From the NCBI GenBank assembly GCA_002469975.1, contig DKMG01000075.1:1-45037 (forward strand): a stretch of 45,037 nucleotides of DNA. Direction: 5' to 3'. The first letter of the stretch is position 1; every line of letters begins with the position of its first letter. The notes under the pieces were generated by a model. It was not told the DNA's origin and did not search any database. It was given only the letters and a program-made list of their open reading frames with translations. The DNA comes from Proteobacteria bacterium UBA7420 (GTDB lineage: Bacteria; Pseudomonadota; Gammaproteobacteria; Magnimaribacterales; D2472). Below, one piece after another: positions 1 through 8,205 of the stretch. The translations under genes and the position numbers were made by a program.

Positions 1-48
1 GTTAGCCCGAATGTCAAAGATGAACTTGCAGAGAAGTATTTAACTTAA
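1..48 (+). CDS. 3' end of a plus-strand gene, possibly coaD (partial)
   Basis: Frame 1 is open from the window edge and ends in TAA at 46-48, giving the tail VSPNVKDELAEKYLT. Its stop overlaps the mutM stop by four bases, the same tail-to-tail packing seen at the other convergent junctions here. A tail of the form V.P.V...L..K resembles the C-terminus of phosphopantetheine adenylyltransferase (CoaD), which often lies near mutM in gammaproteobacteria. Fifteen residues are too few to be sure, so the identity is a guess while the reading of a coding tail is moderately supported. Confidence 0.4.
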   Translation, partial: VSPNVKDELAEKYLT

Positions 49-857
49 CTCTGGCATTTACTGCAAAAGAAAGAAGCTCGCTGTGTTTGAACTATTCTTT
101 GAATAATACCTGTTCCACATCTTGTGCATTCTTGACCCTCACGATCATAAGCAGCTAATTCAATCTTAAAGTAACCTTGATTGCCATCTGGTTGATAGAA
201 ATCTTTTAGAGTCGTACCTCCAACCTCAATAGCTCTTTGAAGAATTTTTTTTGCTGATTCAGCAATCGCCACAGACTGTTTCTTGGTAATTAATCTAGAG
301 CGTTTAGTTGGACGAACACCAACATCAAAGAGGATTTCATTGGCATAGATGTTACCAATCCCAACCACATGGGACTGGTTCATGAGTGAAACCTTGATCG
401 GGGAGTTTACTTTTCTTAGTTTTTTAAAAAGATAGTCACCATCAAAGTCTTCTGATAAGGGCTCTGGTCCTAGCTTATCAAGTAAAAAATGATGTTGAGG
501 GTCTGGTACAAAGTGAAGCGATCCAAATCTTCGAGGATCATTATAAATTAGCTTTGCATCTTGAAAGATAAACTCAACATGATCATGTTTTTTATAAAAG
601 TTAGATTCTTTTTCGGCTATTCGAACTGTTCCAGTCATTCCAAGGTGAAGCAATATTTGAGAGTCATCAATATGAAATAGAATGTATTTAGCTCTTCGGC
701 TTATTTGATCAACGGCGACGTTTTTAAGATTCTTAAATGCTTTTAAATCTACTGGCCATCTTAGATTTGAGTTATGAATTTCTACAGATTCAAGAATGTT
801 ATTCTTAAATCTCTGTATTGCTCGAACCGAGGTTTCTACCTCAGGTAATTCTGGCAT
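45..857 (-). CDS. mutM: Formamidopyrimidine-DNA glycosylase (Fpg/MutM)
   Basis: Base-excision repair enzyme that removes 8-oxoguanine and ring-opened purines and nicks the abasic site. The 270-residue length is standard. All catalytic landmarks are visible: N-terminal PELPEVE with the nucleophile Pro2 and Glu3, Lys57 in RRAKY, a helix-two-turn-helix with NQSHVVGIGN near residue 160, and a C-terminal zinc finger with Cys244, Cys247, Cys265 and Cys268 and the lesion-recognition Arg in TQRASFFC. The ATG overlaps the tolC stop by one base (TAATG), so the two genes are probably co-transcribed from the tolC promoter. Its 3' end overlaps the plus-strand gene tail by four bases. Confidence 0.97.
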   Translation of the reverse strand: MPELPEVETSVRAIQRFKNNILESVEIHNSNLRWPVDLKAFKNLKNVAVDQISRRAKYILFHIDDSQILLHLGMTGTVRIAEKESNFYKKHDHVEFIFQDAKLIYNDPRRFGSLHFVPDPQHHFLLDKLGPEPLSEDFDGDYLFKKLRKVNSPIKVSLMNQSHVVGIGNIYANEILFDVGVRPTKRSRLITKKQSVAIAESAKKILQRAIEVGGTTLKDFYQPDGNQGYFKIELAAYDREGQECTRCGTGIIQRIVQTQRASFFCSKCQS

Positions 858-2188
858 TAACCGAGTAAGTTATTGATCTCTATAAGATTTTCTGGGCTTA
901 AGGTTCCAGCAGCGAGATGTAAGCGCAGGGTAGTAATCAAGTAGTCATACTTCGCATTGGCTAAATTTCTTTCAGCGCTGTAAAGATTTTTTTCAGCTTG
1001 CAACAGATCAACAATATTTCTTGTGCCGACTTCATAACCAACTCGCGTTGCTTCTAAGGCACTTGATGCTGAGATAACAGCTTGCTTTTGTGCTCTTAGA
1101 TTAGCCACTAATGTCACAACATTTGAATACTGGCTTCTTACATCCTGGATTGCTCCTCGTTCAGCAAATAAAGCATCTTCTGAGGATTTATTAGATTCTG
1201 CATAGGCCTGCTTGGTTCTTGAGATCACAGCACCACCTTGGAATATTGGCATTGAAAGTCTCAGGCTATAAGTGTCCCTTTGAGTTTCACTCGGGACAGT
1301 AATATTGAAAGCTCCCCCAGTGTTTAAGCCATCATAGGCATACTGATTAGTCTCTGATTCTGTTTGCGTACCCACAATATCTACCTTGGGTAGGTGGTTG
1401 GATGCAACGCTTCGCGCGTTATTTTTTGAGGCATATTTTCTAAGATTTGCTGCTTTCAATTTAAAATTATTCTCTACAGCTTTTCTTGCCCATTCTTCTT
1501 TTGAGGCTGGTACCGGATTTGATACATTCAGATCATTTACCAAGCCATCTAAGGATAGAATTTCTCTACCAACTAATGCATTTAGCGCTTCTTGAGCAGT
1601 GTAAACACTTCCCTCAATTCTAATTCTAGAAGCCATGCTAAGATCAAAGGCAAGCTGCGCTTCTTGAACTTCAGTGATAGCTGAAAGGCCGACCTCGTAC
1701 CTTTGGCTAGTTTGATCTAATTGCTTTTTAATAGCCTTTTCTTCAGATCTTGCAGCATTCAAATTATCAATAGCCCGCAATACATTGAAGTATAGTTCAG
1801 CTGTTCTTACAATTAATGCTTGCTGTGAATATGCAAAATCTGCTTCTGCTGCATCCGTTAAAAACTTTGATTGTCGATATTTAAACCAGCTGTCCATTCG
1901 CAAAAGTGGCTGTGTCAGCGAAGCAGAAGCATTAAAGTTATTATATTCATTCTGGAGGTTGCCGTCTTGGTAGTATTCATTCCAGTTAGTTTGCGCATTG
2001 AGACTGATGCTAGGCAAGAGCCCAGCTCGACCTTGAACTTTAATTTGCTTTCCTGATAAATATGAAAATTCAGCAGACCTGAACTGAGGATCATTCTCCA
2101 AGGCATCATTGTAGATATCGAGAAGACTCTCTGAAGTTGCAGCGGTGCTCATGGTTAACAGGAGGGCGAATAAATATTTAAATTTCAT
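857..2188 (-). CDS. tolC: TolC-family outer-membrane efflux protein
   Basis: Outer-membrane channel-tunnel of type I secretion and tripartite efflux systems. The 443-residue protein starts with a Sec signal (MKFKYLFALLLTMSTAATSES) and then has the two OEP repeats. The first begins at LLDIYNDALENDPQFRSAEF and contains NFNASASLTQPLLR; the second contains TYSLRLSMPIFQGGAV and ends near GTLSPENL. Long helical stretches rich in Ala, Gln and Glu fit the periplasmic coiled-coil barrel. It has its own promoter (see 2217-2246) and reads into mutM. The RND adaptor and permease at 38357-42410 lack an outer-membrane partner gene, so this TolC is the likely shared exit duct (inference). Confidence 0.93.
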   Translation of the reverse strand: MKFKYLFALLLTMSTAATSESLLDIYNDALENDPQFRSAEFSYLSGKQIKVQGRAGLLPSISLNAQTNWNEYYQDGNLQNEYNNFNASASLTQPLLRMDSWFKYRQSKFLTDAAEADFAYSQQALIVRTAELYFNVLRAIDNLNAARSEEKAIKKQLDQTSQRYEVGLSAITEVQEAQLAFDLSMASRIRIEGSVYTAQEALNALVGREILSLDGLVNDLNVSNPVPASKEEWARKAVENNFKLKAANLRKYASKNNARSVASNHLPKVDIVGTQTESETNQYAYDGLNTGGAFNITVPSETQRDTYSLRLSMPIFQGGAVISRTKQAYAESNKSSEDALFAERGAIQDVRSQYSNVVTLVANLRAQKQAVISASSALEATRVGYEVGTRNIVDLLQAEKNLYSAERNLANAKYDYLITTLRLHLAAGTLSPENLIEINNLLG

Positions 2189-2216
2189 AATTTTTCTTCA
2201 TGTTTACAGTGCTAAC

Positions 2217-2246
2217 ATTAAACCTTTTTTAGGTTCTCTATGTCAA
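2217..2246 (-). promoter_or_regulatory. Probable sigma70 promoter of tolC-mutM
   Basis: On the minus strand a perfect TTGACA (complement of 2241-2246) is followed 18 bases later by TTTAAT (complement of 2217-2222), five of six matches to the -10 consensus. Transcription would start near 2210, about 20 bases before the tolC ATG at 2188. A dyad AACCT-N5-AGGTT at 2221-2235 lies almost wholly in the spacer and could be a regulator site. The promoter elements are clear by eye; the operator role is inference. Confidence 0.6.
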
Positions 2247-2256
2247 TCAGCTTATT

Positions 2257-2294
2257 TTAATGCATTGCTAAAAAATCTCCTAAATTAATGCATT
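2257..2294. repeat. Two copies of the 10-mer TTAATGCATT in the tolC/parE intergenic region
   Basis: TTAATGCATT occurs at 2257-2266 and again at 2285-2294, 28 bases apart start to start. Each contains the perfect palindrome AATGCATT. The pair lies between the divergent tolC and parE genes, just upstream of the tolC -35 element. A candidate parE -10 (TAGAAT, 2314-2319) lies downstream, without a good -35. The repeat is seen directly; binding of a regulator is a guess. Confidence 0.4.
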
Positions 2295-2370
2295 TGTTTC
2301 AATGGAGTTAGAGTAGAATATTACCTAAAAGTTCATCGAGATTGAGCTTCATATTTACAGGACACTTTAA

Positions 2371-4260
2371 TTGGCAAAAGATTACGATTCACAATCGATT
2401 GAGGTTCTCTCTGGTCTAGATCCAGTGCGAAAGAGGCCTGGAATGTACACCGATACCACGTGCCCCAACCATTTGATTCAAGAGGTGGTTGATAATTCAA
2501 TTGATGAAGCGCTAGCAGGCCACTGCTCAACTATTAAAGTGACCTTAGCTAAAGATGGGATGATTTCTGTGGGCGATGATGGGCGAGGAATGCCGATTGA
2601 CATTCATCCAGAGCATAAGGTTTCTGGGGTTGAGCTGATCATGTGTAAGCTGCATGCAGGTGCAAAATTCTCAGGTGAAGATTATAATTTTTCAGGAGGG
2701 CTGCACGGTGTTGGGGTATCTGTTGTTAATGCGCTTTCACAAAAATTATTGGTAGAGATTAAAAGAGCTGGCAAGCAGTTTGAGATGTCATTTGAAGGGG
2801 GAGAAAAAAAATCCGAGCTGACAGAAGTGGGTGAGGTAGGTGCTAGGAACTCTGGTACTAGTATTAATTTTCAGCCAGACCCTCAGTACTTTGAAACACT
2901 ACAAATTCAAACAGAAGCCCTTAAGCATCTTTTAAAGGCAAAAGCAGTTCTATGCCCCGGTTTAACCATTCACTATGCTGACGATAAAAAGGGAGAGAAG
3001 ATCTCATGGAATTATGAGAATGGCTTGATTTCATACCTATCTGAAGCTTCTGAGGGCATCGATTTGTTGTTGGAGGAGTCAATTTCTTGCAGCAAACTAG
3101 CAAAAGACAACGCGCTCGATTTTGTTCTCAACTGGTCAACAAACCCTGTTAAAAATTTAATGGGTGAATCATATGTCAATCTGATTCCTACGGCTCAAGG
3201 TGGATCTCACTTAAATGGTTTTAAAGCAGGGCTACTTGATGCGGTAAAAGAATTTTGTGAGTTTAGAAATTTAATACCCAAGGGTCTCAAGATCACGGCT
3301 GACGATGTAATTCAGCATAGTACTTTCGTTGTATCTTCTAAGCTATCTAATCCTCAGTTTGCAGGTCAAACCAAAGAACGATTAGATTCCAAAGATCATC
3401 AGAGTTTTGTTAATTCCACTACTAAAGATGTTCTCAGCATTTGGTTCAATCAGCACACTGAGGAAGGAGAGAAACTCGCTGAACTGGCGATTGCGTCAGC
3501 ACAAGCGAGAGCTAGAGAAACTAAGGTTGTGGATCGAAAGAAGACATTTCAAGGCCCTGCACTACCTGGCAAACTTTCAGACTGCAATAGCACCAACCTT
3601 GAGGAAACGGAATTATTTTTTGTTGAAGGAGATTCTGCTGGAGGCTCTGCCAAGCAATCAAGAGAAAGAAAATTTCAAGCTATCATGCCGTTGCGAGGGA
3701 AAATACTAAATACCTGGGATCTTGAAAGCAGTGAGATTATTAAATCCATAGAAATTAAAGATATCTCAACTGCCATAGGTGTTAATCCTGGGAGCCCAGA
3801 TATTTCATCACTAAGATATGGCAAAGTTTGCATTCTGGCAGATGCTGATTCTGATGGCCTACATATCGCAACTTTGTTATGCGCATTATTCCTGAGACAT
3901 TACAAACCACTAGTTATTGCTGGTCATATTTATGTAGCCATGCCTCCATTGTTTAGGATTGATTGTGCCAAAGAGGTTTTCTATGCTCTTGATGAGGACG
4001 AGAAAGAGTCGATTGTAAGAACCTTAAAGGCAAAGCCTGGTAAGCCAAAAATAGATATTCAGAGGTTTAAGGGTTTGGGGGAAATGAACCCCTCGCAATT
4101 AAGAGAAACTGTCATGGACCCCAAAACCAGAAGGCTGGTTCAGCTCACAGTTAGCCCATCTGATAATGTAAATAGCATGATGGATCTTCTGCTGTCCAAA
4201 AAGAATGCAGGGGCGCGAAAGGAATGGTTAGAAAAAAGAGGAAAAATTGTCACAGTTTAA
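2371..4260 (+). CDS. parE: DNA topoisomerase IV subunit B (ParE)
   Basis: ATPase subunit of topoisomerase IV, which unlinks replicated chromosomes. The start is a TTG at 2371, preceded by an AGGA about eight bases upstream, and gives the family-typical opening MAKDYDSQSIEVLSGLDPVRKRPGMY in two overlapping segments. The GHKL fold shows catalytic Glu38 with Asp41/Asn42 in EVVDNSIDEA, DDGRGMP near residue 70 and GGLHGVGVSVVNALS. The TOPRIM half shows EGDSAGGSA and the acidic pair in ADADSDG. At 629 residues it is ParE-sized and lacks the insert of gammaproteobacterial GyrB; the adjacent parC confirms the assignment. parC begins two bases after the stop. Confidence 0.96.
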   Translation: MAKDYDSQSIEVLSGLDPVRKRPGMYTDTTCPNHLIQEVVDNSIDEALAGHCSTIKVTLAKDGMISVGDDGRGMPIDIHPEHKVSGVELIMCKLHAGAKFSGEDYNFSGGLHGVGVSVVNALSQKLLVEIKRAGKQFEMSFEGGEKKSELTEVGEVGARNSGTSINFQPDPQYFETLQIQTEALKHLLKAKAVLCPGLTIHYADDKKGEKISWNYENGLISYLSEASEGIDLLLEESISCSKLAKDNALDFVLNWSTNPVKNLMGESYVNLIPTAQGGSHLNGFKAGLLDAVKEFCEFRNLIPKGLKITADDVIQHSTFVVSSKLSNPQFAGQTKERLDSKDHQSFVNSTTKDVLSIWFNQHTEEGEKLAELAIASAQARARETKVVDRKKTFQGPALPGKLSDCNSTNLEETELFFVEGDSAGGSAKQSRERKFQAIMPLRGKILNTWDLESSEIIKSIEIKDISTAIGVNPGSPDISSLRYGKVCILADADSDGLHIATLLCALFLRHYKPLVIAGHIYVAMPPLFRIDCAKEVFYALDEDEKESIVRTLKAKPGKPKIDIQRFKGLGEMNPSQLRETVMDPKTRRLVQLTVSPSDNVNSMMDLLLSKKNAGARKEWLEKRGKIVTV

Positions 4261-4262
4261 TT

Positions 4263-6521
4263 ATGGAAACTAATCAAAATATCAGCTCAATGAGTCTTAA
4301 GGAATATGCAGAAGAGTCATACTTAAATTATGCAATGTACGTTATTTTAGACAGGGCTTTACCCCATGTTGGAGATGGCATGAAGCCTGTGCAAAGGCGC
4401 ATTTTATATGCAATGAGCGAACTAGGGTTAAATGCTGGATCTAAGTATAAAAAATCAGCGAGGACAGTGGGAGATGTCATAGGTAAATTTCATCCTCACG
4501 GGGATAGTGCCGCATATGAAGCTATGGTGCTGATGGCTCAAAACTTTTCTTTTAGGTACCCGTTAGTAGATGGCCAAGGCAATTGGGGCACTCAGGATGA
4601 CCCTAAGTCTTTTGCGGCTATGCGATACACAGAATCTAAATTAACAGGGTTTGCAGATTTACTGTTATCAGAGCTGAAATTAGGCACTGTTGACTGGCAG
4701 CCTAATTTTGATGGCTCATTATTAGAGCCAACGATTTTGCCTGCAAAAATTCCAAGCATCCTATTGAATGGAACCACTGGAATTGCTGTGGGCATGGCCA
4801 CTGATATACCTTCACATAATATCGAAGAGGTCCTGGATGCTTGCATACATGTGCTAGATAATCCTAAAGCCTCAACCAAAGAGCTTATGAATTTTATTAA
4901 AGGTCCTGACTTTAGTAATAATGCACCACTCATCGCTTCCGATGAAGAGTTATTGGAAATGTATGAGACTGGACGGGGGGGCTTTAAGATTAGGTCTCAA
5001 TGGATCACAGAGGGCAATGATATTGTAATCAACGCTTTGCCTCACCAGGCATCAGGCTCAAAGATCTTAGAGCAAATAGCTGATCAAATGCAGAAGAAAA
5101 AAATACCCATGGTTGTCGATCTGAGGGACGAAGGCGACCACAAAGAGCCGGTTAGATTAGTGGTGACCCTGAAATCAAATAGAGTGGATGCTGCGGAGGT
5201 CATGAATCACTTGTATGCAACTACGGATCTTCAAAAAAATTATAGAGCAAACATTAACCTGATAAGCCTAAAAGGCTCCCCTCGTGTTTTTGCATTAAAT
5301 GATCTGATCTCAGAGTGGCTCTCCTTCCGTCAGCACACAGTCATGAGAAAGCTGGTTCATCGATTAGATCAGGTGGATGATCGTATTCATATCCTGGAAG
5401 GATTATTGATTGTGTACCTAGATCTTGACAAGGTGATTCATATTATTAGAAATAGTGATGAGCCAAAAACAGAGCTAATGAAAGCTTTTAAGATTTCAGA
5501 AATTCAAACAAATGCAATTTTAGAAATAAGACTGAGGCAGCTGGCTAAGCTTGAGCAAATTAAACTGGAGGAAGAAAAGGGTCATTTAGAATTAGAGCGA
5601 GCAGAATTAGAAAAGGTCATTAAATCGAAGGCTAGACTTAAAACATACATTAAAAATGAGCTGATAGAGATTAAAGAAAAGTTTGGAGATCACAGAAATT
5701 CACCAATCGAAGCTATGTCTGTAGCCAAAGCATTTTCAGAAGAAGAGATGGTTACTTCCGAACCAGTGACAGTCGTGCTATCTAAAGGCGGATGGATAAG
5801 ATCGGCTAAGGGTCATGATATAGATCCTGAAGCATTAACGTTTAGAGGTGATGATAGCTTGCAGCATTTTGCTAAAGGTAAGAATAATCAAACCGCTGTT
5901 TTTTTTGATTCTGGGGGAAAAGCTTTTGCGCTAGCTGCACATTCTTTACCATCTGCGCGAGGTCTAGGAGAGCCATTAACTGGAAGAGTTGCATCTGAGT
6001 CTGGCGTAACATTTATGGGCGCAGCCATTGGAGCTGACTCATCAAAGATTTTGATTGCTAATTCCGCTGGATACGGTTTTGTGAGTGAATTATCTAATGC
6101 TATTTCAAATCAAAAGAAAGGCAAAGCTTTTATGAGACTGCCAGAGAAGGCTGAGTTACTGCCGCCGTTGCCCTTGCAGGAATCGCATCTACATCTTGTC
6201 GCTATTTCATCCATAGGACGGATGCTAATCTTTGATGTGTCTGAACTACCAGTTCTTCCGAAGGGAAAAGGGAATAAAATTATTAACATTCCAAAACCTA
6301 AGTTACTGGCTGGAGAAGAATCCATGAGTTTTATTTGCCTTTTATCAGAGTCCAGCACCTTGCAAATACATAGCGGTAAACGTTTTATGTCTCTTCAATT
6401 GAAAGACTTAGAAAATTATATTTCTACCAGAGCAAAACGAGGAATGATGCTGCCTCAAGGGTATCGAAAGGTAGATCAGGTGATTGAAATCACAACTGAT
6501 ACTGAAGTTGCTCCTGAATAG
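4263..6521 (+). CDS. parC: DNA topoisomerase IV subunit A (ParC)
   Basis: DNA breakage-reunion subunit that partners ParE. I chose the ATG at 4263, directly after the parE stop; an upstream in-frame ATG at 4224 would only add 13 basic residues that overlap parE. With this start the protein has 752 residues, the opening SLKEYAEESYLNYAMYVI matches ParC, and the catalytic tyrosine is Tyr122 in AAMRYTE. The quinolone-determining region reads HPHGDSAAYE with Ser82 and Glu86 intact, the sensitive form. The C-terminal half holds the beta-pinwheel repeats. The last 32 bases overlap the convergent argD gene. Confidence 0.96.
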   Translation: METNQNISSMSLKEYAEESYLNYAMYVILDRALPHVGDGMKPVQRRILYAMSELGLNAGSKYKKSARTVGDVIGKFHPHGDSAAYEAMVLMAQNFSFRYPLVDGQGNWGTQDDPKSFAAMRYTESKLTGFADLLLSELKLGTVDWQPNFDGSLLEPTILPAKIPSILLNGTTGIAVGMATDIPSHNIEEVLDACIHVLDNPKASTKELMNFIKGPDFSNNAPLIASDEELLEMYETGRGGFKIRSQWITEGNDIVINALPHQASGSKILEQIADQMQKKKIPMVVDLRDEGDHKEPVRLVVTLKSNRVDAAEVMNHLYATTDLQKNYRANINLISLKGSPRVFALNDLISEWLSFRQHTVMRKLVHRLDQVDDRIHILEGLLIVYLDLDKVIHIIRNSDEPKTELMKAFKISEIQTNAILEIRLRQLAKLEQIKLEEEKGHLELERAELEKVIKSKARLKTYIKNELIEIKEKFGDHRNSPIEAMSVAKAFSEEEMVTSEPVTVVLSKGGWIRSAKGHDIDPEALTFRGDDSLQHFAKGKNNQTAVFFDSGGKAFALAAHSLPSARGLGEPLTGRVASESGVTFMGAAIGADSSKILIANSAGYGFVSELSNAISNQKKGKAFMRLPEKAELLPPLPLQESHLHLVAISSIGRMLIFDVSELPVLPKGKGNKIINIPKPKLLAGEESMSFICLLSESSTLQIHSGKRFMSLQLKDLENYISTRAKRGMMLPQGYRKVDQVIEITTDTEVAPE

Positions 6522-7698
6522 CAGATCTTAATATTGCCAGACCATCCTGAATTACATCGTCTTCAATAATGAGGCTAGGTGCAATGCGAATTGTGTTGTT
6601 ATTTGCTTTTAAAATCATCAAACCCCTTTCATAGCAAGCCTGCATCATAGTATCTAAATTAAAGTTTTCTTGAACATTTAATTTACACCCTATCCATAAA
6701 CCAGAGCTTCTGATTTCTTCAAAGCATTTAAATTCTTTATTAATTTTCTTTAACTCTTGGAGAAAAATTTTCTCTTTTTTCTTCACACCATTTAACAGTG
6801 TTTTTTTTGAAAGAATAGTCATGACTTTTTCAGCTACCGCGCATGCCAATGGATTGCCTCCAAATGTTGATCCATGAGATCCAAGCTGCATGCATTCTGC
6901 AATTTTTGAGGAGGTTAAGACAGCGCCTATCGGAATACCACCTCCAATTCCTTTTGCGCAACACATAATATCCGGTTTGATGCCAAACTGTTCATATGCA
7001 AATAAAGTTCCTGTTCTGCCGGCGCCAGATTGCACCTCATCTACAATAATTAGAGCTTTATGTTGCTTGCACAGTCTTTTAATTTTCTGAATGAAGTCTC
7101 TTTTTGCTTTGATGATTCCCGCTTCACCCTGCACAAGCTCAATCACAACAGCCGCTGTATTTTTATTAATTTTTTTCTCTAAATTCTTTATTTCATTAAA
7201 TGGGTGATGAGTTATACCGCCAGGCATGGGCCCAAACCCCTCTATAAACCTATCAGAGCCATTAAGCGCTATGGCCATCATAGTTCGACCATGAAATGCA
7301 TCTGAAAACGCAACAATATCATTTTTCTTTTTACTGATATTTGTGTATGCATATTTACGGGCTGTTTTAACAGCTGCCTCAATAGCCTCAGCACCTGAAT
7401 TAGAGAAAAATACCTTCTCAGCAAAAGTTGTTTTGCATAAAATCTTAGCTAATTTCAGTGCCGGCTCATTGGTTAACAGGTTAGATAAGTGCCAGATTTT
7501 TTTTGACTGGTCCAGCAATGCTTTGTTGAGCTCAGGATGGCAATGCCCAAGACTTGAAACAGCAATACCAGAAGCAAAGTCTATATATTTTTTCTTTTTT
7601 TTGTCCCAGACAAAGGACCCCTTAGCTTTAGAGGGAATAAATTCAGCTGGCTTGTATACCGGCATCATATATCGGTTAAAATCTTTGCGAGCTGCCAT
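6490..7698 (-). CDS. argD: Acetylornithine aminotransferase (ArgD-type, PLP class III)
   Basis: Predicted to transfer an amino group between N-acetylornithine and 2-oxoglutarate in arginine synthesis, and possibly N-succinyl-DAP in lysine synthesis. The ATG at 7698 gives 402 residues with the diagnostic opening MPVYKPAEFIPSKAKGS, then FASGIAVSSLGHCHPEL, SNSGAEAIEAAVKTAR, FHGRTMMAIALNGS, the VDEVQSGAGRTG cofactor region, and the PLP lysine in CCAKGIGGGIPIGA. In-frame starts also exist at 7707 (ATG) and 7728 (TTG); the latter would run into the divergent gene. Only 15 bases separate this start from the ATG of the DUF2244 gene. The 3' end overlaps parC by 32 bases. Other class III members (AstC, GabT) are possible but fit less well. 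Confidence 0.88.
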   Translation of the reverse strand: MAARKDFNRYMMPVYKPAEFIPSKAKGSFVWDKKKKKYIDFASGIAVSSLGHCHPELNKALLDQSKKIWHLSNLLTNEPALKLAKILCKTTFAEKVFFSNSGAEAIEAAVKTARKYAYTNISKKKNDIVAFSDAFHGRTMMAIALNGSDRFIEGFGPMPGGITHHPFNEIKNLEKKINKNTAAVVIELVQGEAGIIKAKRDFIQKIKRLCKQHKALIIVDEVQSGAGRTGTLFAYEQFGIKPDIMCCAKGIGGGIPIGAVLTSSKIAECMQLGSHGSTFGGNPLACAVAEKVMTILSKKTLLNGVKKKEKIFLQELKKINKEFKCFEEIRSSGLWIGCKLNVQENFNLDTMMQACYERGLMILKANNNTIRIAPSLIIEDDVIQDGLAILRSAIQEQLQYQL

Positions 7699-7713
7699 AA
7701 ACACCATTGTAAT

Positions 7714-8205
7714 ATGATTCAGATTCAAGAAACCAGTGAAAATAATTTTTTAGTTGAAGTGACTCCTAATAGCTCCCTAGAAGGACGAGCTCGGCTAATT
7801 TTTCTTGGCAGCCTTTCGTTTGTGTGTCTGATAATTGGAATCTTTTTTTTCTTCATGGGGGCCATTTTGATTCTTCCATTTGCTGGCCTAGAGGTCATCT
7901 TAGTTTTAACATGTTTTTATCTGAGTTTTCGTTGGAGCCAACAGAGAGAGTTAATTTTTCTTACCAATGAAAGAATTAAATTAGAAAGAGGGCGCCTGCT
8001 TAAAGAATTTACATGGGAAGAATTTAGAAGCTTCACTGTCTTAAGAGTGGAGGTAGATAATCGAGATATTCGTCATTTTAGCTTTCGATCTAAAGGTAAG
8101 CAGGTACCTTTTGGATCTTTTTTAAATGAGGATGATAAGTTGGAGTTACAGAGAGAATTGCAAACTATTATCGGCAAGCTGAATGCTCTAAGCCCAGGGC
8201 TTTAG
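7714..8205 (+). CDS. DUF2244 family integral membrane protein
   Basis: A 163-residue inner-membrane protein of unknown function. After a soluble start (ENNFLVEVTPNSSLEGRAR) come two hydrophobic segments at about residues 27-50 and 53-70, the second containing LPFAGLEVILVLTCFYLSFR, and then a charged cytoplasmic tail with LTNERIKLERG and FRSKGKQVPFGSFL. The N-[RS]SL and LPFAGLE motifs are characteristic of DUF2244, which is widespread in proteobacteria. The family is sometimes found with cytochrome oxidase genes, but none are present here, so I assign no function. The last 18 bases overlap the convergent phosphofructokinase gene. Confidence 0.75.
   Translation: MIQIQETSENNFLVEVTPNSSLEGRARLIFLGSLSFVCLIIGIFFFFMGAILILPFAGLEVILVLTCFYLSFRWSQQRELIFLTNERIKLERGRLLKEFTWEEFRSFTVLRVEVDNRDIRHFSFRSKGKQVPFGSFLNEDDKLELQRELQTIIGKLNALSPGL

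Noticed and set aside
1386..2056. Plus-strand open frames opposite tolC
   Set aside because: They lie fully inside a well-supported TolC gene on the other strand and show no domain pattern.
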